A stretch of 64,000 bases of DNA from assembly GCA_025360525.1 (NCBI GenBank), contig JANYCA010000115.1, positions 16,176 through 80,175 of the forward strand, read 5' to 3'. The notes below the pieces were generated by a model that was not told where the DNA came from, did not search any database, and saw only the letters and a list, made by a program, of their open reading frames with translations. Positions within the stretch are counted from its first letter, which is position 1; each line of letters starts with the position of its first letter. Shown in pieces: positions 57,586 through 64,000 of the stretch. This DNA comes from Chitinophagaceae bacterium. Lineage in GTDB: Bacteria > Bacteroidota > Bacteroidia > Chitinophagales > Chitinophagaceae. A program made the position numbers and the translations under genes.

Positions 57586-60021
57586 TTACTCTATTATTCT
57601 CTCCTCCCTCGTCAACAGGCCTGCCTCGTTAATTCCTTCTATTGTAATGCGCATTTTTTTGCAGTTATCGGTGTTAAAAAAAGGAATGGTGATGCGCCTG
57701 CGGCCCTTATCAAAAATTAAAAATGGGTTCCAGTAAAGTGTGCTGCGATAATCTTTTATATTGGAGTCTGTATCTGTTTCGTAATCCGGCACATAAAACT
57801 GTTTGATAGATGAGTAGCCATGGATAAGCGTAAAAGGCAACCCTTTTACCTGCGAATTGTCTCTGCTGCCTTTCTTGGTATAAATGGCAATGGCGCCGCC
57901 AGCACCACCACCCATAGCTCCAAAAAATGGTGGCCGGTAAACTTTTATCATTGCTACATCATTCATACTGATATTTTGCACGGAATTGAGCTCAGAATTT
58001 ACTTCATTCAAAAATATACTGGTGGCGCTTCCCCGCCAGGTTGCGCTGCCCTGGCCAATGCTTGATATTTGTAAACCTGCTACTTTCCCCTGCAGATAAG
58101 CAAGAACACTCGTTGCTGATTTTGCAAAAGGGTCATCCTCGGTTGTAAAAGTATAGCCATCTCCACCACTAAAAAAACCCGAAGTATATTCCTTTTCCAT
58201 TTTGTCTTTTAGCGATTGCTGTTTTCTTACCACCATTACTGTTTCCAGTGTTTTTACTTTATTAAAGTCAGACTGCTTTTTCAGCAAGGCCATCATGTTA
58301 TTGTTTTTAAGCAACACAGCACTATCCTGGTAAAGGGGCTGATAAAAGGATGAAAGCAATGTATTTCCGGCAGGTGGCGGTTTTATTAAATTACTCAGAA
58401 ACGAAAAGCTTGCTGCAGTAGTTAGCACTTTGTCTTTATCGTTGCTCAATGAATAATATAGTTGTGCTGTATCATAGAAATTTAATCCTGTTTCATTAAA
58501 AGAACCATCTTTATTAATGGGGATAGTGTAGATAGTAACAGCACCGTTTTTTGTTTTAAATATACCCGTTAAATCTTTTTGGTACAGTTGTGTTCTGGAT
58601 AGCCCCAATACACTGCCGTTAATAGATAAAAAATTATCTGCCTGGTATTTTATAGCCGGAAATCTCCCTGCCAACACATCCTCCCATTTAAACCTGCGCC
58701 AGCCATTGGTCATCATCACAAGATCCAGAAATGTTTTTACGGAATCGTCCGTATTTGAAAAATAATAAGCAGGATTGTAAACAGTTCCTTTTAAATCGTT
58801 GCTAAGTAAAAACCGGGAGTAAATACTTTCTTCGTTGTCTGTAACAGGGTTGATGCCGGCATCAGTAACCGAGATAGATAAATTGGTTAACAGATTATCT
58901 CCAACATCCAGTTGTAAAACAGTTCTGCCCCTTTTATTGAGATTTTTTTCAACCGCATGCAAGTCTGTAATAAAAGAATAACTGTCGTGGTTTATAAATA
59001 CGATCCGCTCTGCAACAGGTATTTCATCGGCATTAAATATGGTTAACTGTAATACGCCATTAGGTAAATTTTCTGTTTCAATTGGTGCAATTACAGTATT
59101 TTTTTTTGAAAGGTTTATCCTGGCACTATACACTTCCCGCTGTTGCATTTGAGCTACCACCTGAAACGAAGTAAAACTGGCCGTGGCCTGCTCCGGACGC
59201 CTGACAGTGTAATACAGCTTATCGCCGGTGGTGGAAACAGATAATACCGCTCCTTGTTTTTTAGAAAGGGGTAGTACTGTTTCGTGCTTTATTCCATTTT
59301 TATCCTTCCAGGCAGCGGTATATTTTTCGTTGGGCAGTGGCAATAACTCAAACGAGCCCATGCCATCATGTACAGCGGTAAAGCTGCTTACTTGTTTCCC
59401 CTTGCTATCAGTAATGCCTCCTTTAATGTTGAAAGGAATACCCTGGCTATCATTTGCTTTAAATGCTACAACAGATGAAATATTATCAACCAGGTCTCCA
59501 CCTTCGGGAAAGAATTGAACATTGTATGTGATGAGTGCAGCTGGTTTTTTGAGAACATTTTTTGCTGGAATAATCTGGATAGGTTTGGTATACACCAGCA
59601 AAGAATCAAAATTTAGCATCCATTTGGTATAAGCTCTAAAAAAGAGCCTGGATGCCTGCAATGTGTCCGGCAGGTCGAAGCTGGAGGCGGCCCCTGAATG
59701 TATAATGGGCATCATTTTGCGCTGTAGCAAACTACCTTTGTCGTCTACAAGATCAGCATACATAGTTTTGCTTATAGTGCCGGGTAAATTGTCTGCTACT
59801 ATGTATGCCTTAAACCAAATAGTTTCCCCGGCATTGTAATATAATTTATCAAATTGAACATGTATTTTTTCCTGCGGAAAGGTTGTTTCCATAATTCCCA
59901 GTAAGGAATCAATACGTTGTGCCTGCAGCACATTAAAATAAACAGAGGTTAAAATAAACAGTATGATAATGCTTTTGAATCTTTTTTTGAACATACCCGG
60001 TACTTTATTTTTTATAAGCAA
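57586..60021 (-). CDS. MG2-like domain + TonB-plug-like domain protein without beta barrel
   Basis: FPQEKIHVQFDKLYYNAGETIWFKAYIV and C-terminal YLQGKVAGLQISSIGQGSATWRG...GGGAGGAIAIYTKKG. Confidence 0.7.
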   Translation of the reverse strand: MLIKNKVPGMFKKRFKSIIILFILTSVYFNVLQAQRIDSLLGIMETTFPQEKIHVQFDKLYYNAGETIWFKAYIVADNLPGTISKTMYADLVDDKGSLLQRKMMPIIHSGAASSFDLPDTLQASRLFFRAYTKWMLNFDSLLVYTKPIQIIPAKNVLKKPAALITYNVQFFPEGGDLVDNISSVVAFKANDSQGIPFNIKGGITDSKGKQVSSFTAVHDGMGSFELLPLPNEKYTAAWKDKNGIKHETVLPLSKKQGAVLSVSTTGDKLYYTVRRPEQATASFTSFQVVAQMQQREVYSARINLSKKNTVIAPIETENLPNGVLQLTIFNADEIPVAERIVFINHDSYSFITDLHAVEKNLNKRGRTVLQLDVGDNLLTNLSISVTDAGINPVTDNEESIYSRFLLSNDLKGTVYNPAYYFSNTDDSVKTFLDLVMMTNGWRRFKWEDVLAGRFPAIKYQADNFLSINGSVLGLSRTQLYQKDLTGIFKTKNGAVTIYTIPINKDGSFNETGLNFYDTAQLYYSLSNDKDKVLTTAASFSFLSNLIKPPPAGNTLLSSFYQPLYQDSAVLLKNNNMMALLKKQSDFNKVKTLETVMVVRKQQSLKDKMEKEYTSGFFSGGDGYTFTTEDDPFAKSATSVLAYLQGKVAGLQISSIGQGSATWRGSATSIFLNEVNSELNSVQNISMNDVAMIKVYRPPFFGAMGGGAGGAIAIYTKKGSRDNSQVKGLPFTLIHGYSSIKQFYVPDYETDTDSNIKDYRSTLYWNPFLIFDKGRRRITIPFFNTDNCKKMRITIEGINEAGLLTREERIIE

Positions 60022-60493
60022 ACAAAGTAAGCAAATGATGACGGATAAATCATTGTTTACCTGCTAAAAAATTAGTAAATATTAGTTTTCTCTTAATTGC
60101 TTTTAGTGTATTATTCTAATCGCCGTCGGTTGTTGGCGGCATCAACTGGGGCGCCTGTCGTGAGCGGTGCACCAACCAACCACAAAAAGCCTGCTATTGC
60201 GACAATATTAAATGCACCTATATTTTTCCCAATAAGGAATAAATTTTTTAATTGTTGTACCTTGAAAAAACTTTTTTGTATAAATTATCGGCAGCTTGTA
60301 AAAGTAATTAAGGAGAGGATAAGTTTTTTGAGGAAAGAATTTTTTACAGTAGTTGCTGACGATATAAGGCAGTAGCCCCGATGGCCTCTTTTTTTGGGCT
60401 TCAACACCAGTTTAAATTCGTAGCCTGATTTGGCTGATTTACGATGCTTTTAAAACTTAATATTTTTATTAAAAAACAATTTAAAATATTACA

Positions 60494-60682
60494 ATGACAC
60501 ACAAAGAAGAATTAGATGATTTGCATAAAAAATCGCTCAGCAAATTCGATGAATATGTGGAGAACAATCCCGGTGCGTCAAAAGAAGCACAGGAAAAATT
60601 ACAGCAGGAAAAAAGCGAATGGCAACTAGCCTGGAACAAATTAATGGAAACCATGTTGGTTTTAGAACGCCTGGAGATTTAG
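60494..60682 (+). CDS. Small hypothetical protein, highly charged
   Basis: 62 aa ORF, helical/charged composition, isolated between longer genes. Confidence 0.55.
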   Translation: MTHKEELDDLHKKSLSKFDEYVENNPGASKEAQEKLQQEKSEWQLAWNKLMETMLVLERLEI

Positions 60683-60952
60683 TACAAGCAATTATTTGTT
60701 GCATTTACTGCATTCAATACACGGCCAAAAGAGATACAGTTTTTTAAAAACTAACTCATTTATTAATTACCTGTTTTAAGATTACTACCTGATAGAATTG
60801 TATAGAAGCTTATACTGCAATATGTAAAAATTATTATCGTTAACACTAAAATTAAGTATTTAATCAGCGTAATACATTATTGTGTAGCTGATGGCGAAAT
60901 TGGAGAGAATGCACCAATTGTTCGATAATTTTATTAATAATATCTGTAAAGG

Positions 60953-63900
60953 ATGGATGCAAAAAATGAAATCTTAGATCGTTTAACAGACAGCGTGTTC
61001 CTGCTGGACTCAAATCTTAATTATCAGTACCTGAATAAAGCCGCCGCCGCTGCAATTGGAGTTAACGGCCAGCAAGTAATTGGTAAACACCTATTACACT
61101 ATCATCCTTATTTAAAAGAGACAGCATTATACCAGGATTTTAAACAAGCCATACAAACACAGCAATACATTTATAACCAGCAAAACTATCCAAGCCGCCA
61201 GTTGTGGATGGAGCATCATATTTATCCTTCTTCCGAAGGTTTATCTGTTTATGCCCGGGATATAACCAACCAAAAAAAGATTGAGCAAGAACAACAAAAT
61301 GAAATTGACTATTTAAAGAAAAAAGAAGAATGGTTTAGATACCTGGTAGAAAATGCAGGCGATTTTACTTATTCCCTCACACCGGAGGGTGTTTTAACTT
61401 ATGTATCTCCCAACTGGACAGAATCAATGGGCTACGATGCAAACGAATTTATTGGGAAATTAGTCATTGAAGAACTTGTGCATCCCGACGATATGGCCAA
61501 TTGTGTGGCGTTATTAACGCAAACTTTTTTAACCAGGAAAAAGCATGGCGGTATTGAATGTCGTATTAAACACAAAGACGGAAACTGGCGTTGGCATACC
61601 TTTAGTTTATCTCCATTATTTGACCGCAACGGAGTTTTTGAATGTATTGTTGGTATATCAAGAGACATAACATCCAATAAACTATTTAAAAGTGCACTAG
61701 AGGAAACCGAACATTTTCTGAATGAATCGCAACAGGCTGCCAATATTGGGTGCTATAATCTAAATTTAGAAACAGGTACATGGAGATGCTCCAGGGTAAT
61801 GGAAACTATATTTGGAATTACAGAAAGCTATCCGCATACACTGCAGGGCTGGGCTGATTTGGTTCATCCGGATTTTTCCGTAAAGATGAAAAATTTCCTT
61901 TCAGAAATAATAAATGAAAAGGAAAATTTTGATATCGAGTATATGATTATCCGCCATTTAGATGGAGCTGAACGTTGGTTGCATGCATCGGGTGTTATAA
62001 AGTATGGAGAAGACAATAATCCGGTAAGTTTAATTGGAATTATACAGGATATAACAAGTAAAAAGCTGGCAGAAGAAACACAGTATTTTAACACAAGGTT
62101 ATTGGAAGCTTCTCAATCTATAAGTAAGTTGGGTGGTTGGGAAATTAATCTATTAACCAACAAACATACATGGACAAACGAGGTTTATCAAATTCACGAT
62201 ACAACACCTGAAGAATTTGATTCTAAATTGGGTGAAAGCTATTGTTTGCCTGAATCAAAAAAAGTATTGTTAGCAGCAATGGAAGCCGCCAAAACTTTAG
62301 GAACTCCATATGACCTGGAACTAGAAAAAGTAACATTAAAAGGACGGCGAATTACTATTAGAACAACCTGCCAGGTTTCTTTACAGGATGGCAAACCAAT
62401 TAAGCTAACGGGTATTGTACAGGACATTACCGAAAAAAATGCCATTGAGGCAAAGTTGAGGGAGTCCCAAAATAATATTCGTGCTTTTTTTAAAGCTACA
62501 ACCGACTCTGTCATACTGGTAGATAAAAAATATGCCATTACAGAATTTAATAGTAAGGCCAACCAAAATGCTTTCAAATTTTTTGGTGTAGGTATCAAAA
62601 TTGGCCAGCATATGTTTGATTTTACCCTTCCGGCTTCAAGAGATATTTTTATCGAGGATTTTAACGATGCACTTAAAGGGAATTATGTTGATAAAGAACA
62701 GAAAATCGAAATGCCAAGGGGTGAAAGCAGTTGGTGGAATTTACGCTATTTTCCCATTTATGACGATCAACAACAAATTACCGGCGTAAGTTTTAATGCA
62801 ACCGATGTAACTGATAAAAAAAATGCTGTTGAAAAATTAAGGCAATCCAATGAGCGTTATCAATGGGTTTCCCTTGCTACCAGCGATGCTATTTGGGACT
62901 GGGATATTGTAACAGGTAAAGTAATAAGAACCGGGGAAGGTTTTTTTAAATTGTTTGGCTACAATGCCGAACTGGCGGATATGGATTTCAATTTTTGGAA
63001 AAAAAATGTACATCCGGACGATTTGGTAAAGGTGGAAGAACTGCGTTTAATTATTTTTAACCATGCAAGCGAAAATTTTTGGGCAGATGAATACCGTTAC
63101 AAAAATGCATTAGGAGTGTATGTGCAGGTTTACGATAAGGGGTACATTATAAGAGATGAAACCGGTAAGGCCATCCGTATGATTGGTGCCACACAGGATA
63201 TTAGTAAAATAAAGGAAAATGAAAAACAGTTGCAAGCCTTAAATGTAACGCTGCAAAAGCAGGCACAAGAGCTTGCAATTTCTAATAAAGAATTGGAATA
63301 TTTTGCCTATGTAGCATCACACGATTTGCAGGAGCCTTTAAGAATGGTATCCAGTTTTTTATCTCAACTCGAAAAAAAATACAATGATGTTATTGATGAG
63401 CGGGGGAAACAATATATTCATTTTGCCGTAGATGGTGCCAATAGAATGAAACAACTAATCCTTGATCTGTTGGAATTTTCCAGGGTAGGTAGAACAGGCG
63501 AAATAACTCAGGTAGTTGATTTAAATAAACTGGTAGATGAAATACTTATAATGTTGGGTAAACAAATAGAAGAAAAAAGTGCTTATATAACAGCTGCACC
63601 TTTACCTGTAATAAGTACTTTTAAGACGCCGGTTAGGCAGGTTTTTCAAAACCTTATAAGTAACAGTTTAAAGTATCAGCAAAAAGATGTAAAACCATGC
63701 GTTACCATTTCATTTACCGAAACAAATGACCATTGGCAGTTTTCTGTGGCAGACAATGGCATTGGTATCAGCGATAAGTATTTTGAAAAAATATTTGTGC
63801 TGTTTCAACGGCTGCACAACAAAGATGAGTACTCCGGCACAGGTATTGGGCTGGCTATTACCAAAAAAATTATTGAAAATATGGGTGGAGAAATATGGGT

Positions 63901-63976
63901 AAATTCTGAAGTAGGCAAAGGCACTACATTCTACTTTACCATTCCCAAAAAGCTTGTAACATTTGGTGATAATTAA
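60953..63976 (+). CDS. Multi-PAS sensor histidine kinase
   Basis: At least five PAS/PAC units, HisKA YVASHDLQEPLRMVSSF, HATPase NLISNSLKYQ, DNGIGI, GTGIGLAI. Confidence 0.95.
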   Translation: MDAKNEILDRLTDSVFLLDSNLNYQYLNKAAAAAIGVNGQQVIGKHLLHYHPYLKETALYQDFKQAIQTQQYIYNQQNYPSRQLWMEHHIYPSSEGLSVYARDITNQKKIEQEQQNEIDYLKKKEEWFRYLVENAGDFTYSLTPEGVLTYVSPNWTESMGYDANEFIGKLVIEELVHPDDMANCVALLTQTFLTRKKHGGIECRIKHKDGNWRWHTFSLSPLFDRNGVFECIVGISRDITSNKLFKSALEETEHFLNESQQAANIGCYNLNLETGTWRCSRVMETIFGITESYPHTLQGWADLVHPDFSVKMKNFLSEIINEKENFDIEYMIIRHLDGAERWLHASGVIKYGEDNNPVSLIGIIQDITSKKLAEETQYFNTRLLEASQSISKLGGWEINLLTNKHTWTNEVYQIHDTTPEEFDSKLGESYCLPESKKVLLAAMEAAKTLGTPYDLELEKVTLKGRRITIRTTCQVSLQDGKPIKLTGIVQDITEKNAIEAKLRESQNNIRAFFKATTDSVILVDKKYAITEFNSKANQNAFKFFGVGIKIGQHMFDFTLPASRDIFIEDFNDALKGNYVDKEQKIEMPRGESSWWNLRYFPIYDDQQQITGVSFNATDVTDKKNAVEKLRQSNERYQWVSLATSDAIWDWDIVTGKVIRTGEGFFKLFGYNAELADMDFNFWKKNVHPDDLVKVEELRLIIFNHASENFWADEYRYKNALGVYVQVYDKGYIIRDETGKAIRMIGATQDISKIKENEKQLQALNVTLQKQAQELAISNKELEYFAYVASHDLQEPLRMVSSFLSQLEKKYNDVIDERGKQYIHFAVDGANRMKQLILDLLEFSRVGRTGEITQVVDLNKLVDEILIMLGKQIEEKSAYITAAPLPVISTFKTPVRQVFQNLISNSLKYQQKDVKPCVTISFTETNDHWQFSVADNGIGISDKYFEKIFVLFQRLHNKDEYSGTGIGLAITKKIIENMGGEIWVNSEVGKGTTFYFTIPKKLVTFGDN

Positions 63977-64000
63977 TTAATTTATCAATTCGGCTGCCGG

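Noticed and set aside
60100-60290. Minus-strand hydrophobic ORF (...VQQLKNLFLIGKNIGAFNIVAIAGFLWLVGAPLTTGAPVDAANNRRRLE*)
   Set aside because: No ATG start; only GTG/TTG possibilities and no recognised family. Could be a small membrane peptide or gene remnant but support is too weak.

Overview
The window looks like a Bacteroidota chromosome segment, probably Chitinophagaceae-like. This is inferred from SusC/SusD, a T9SS tail, BACON domains and DUF177-rpmF-plsX. No rRNA, tRNA, CRISPR array, phage or transposase was recognised. Main blocks: (1) DUF177-rpmF-plsX, with the first gene cut by the window edge. (2) A propeller-type LytS-like kinase with a LytTR regulator, then an Mla-like ABC operon. 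(3) 9.4-16.0 kb: a complete-looking Kdo8N (8-amino-Kdo) sugar cluster, kdnA-kdnB-[VapBC remnant]-kdsA-[transaldolase/FSA-CBS chimera]-kdsC-kdsB. The chimera is the most interesting object: an FSA-like Schiff-base aldolase domain fused to a KdsD-type CBS pair, where a KdsD (SIS-CBS) arabinose-5-phosphate isomerase might be expected. It could be an alternative route to arabinose 5-phosphate. (4) A two-gene ASCH / PIN-GNAT-EVE-like unit with an ATGA overlap. (5) 22.6-57.4 kb: a large beta-1,3-glucan utilisation locus with SusC/D, GH16 x2, GH81, several GH17 proteins, a GH17 chimera, a GH149-like phosphorylase, an MFS transporter and a one-component regulator. It contains two copies of a ~233 bp intergenic hairpin repeat. 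(6) A TonB-plug/MG2-like protein and a multi-PAS histidine kinase. All family assignments are by eye from motifs; no database search was run.
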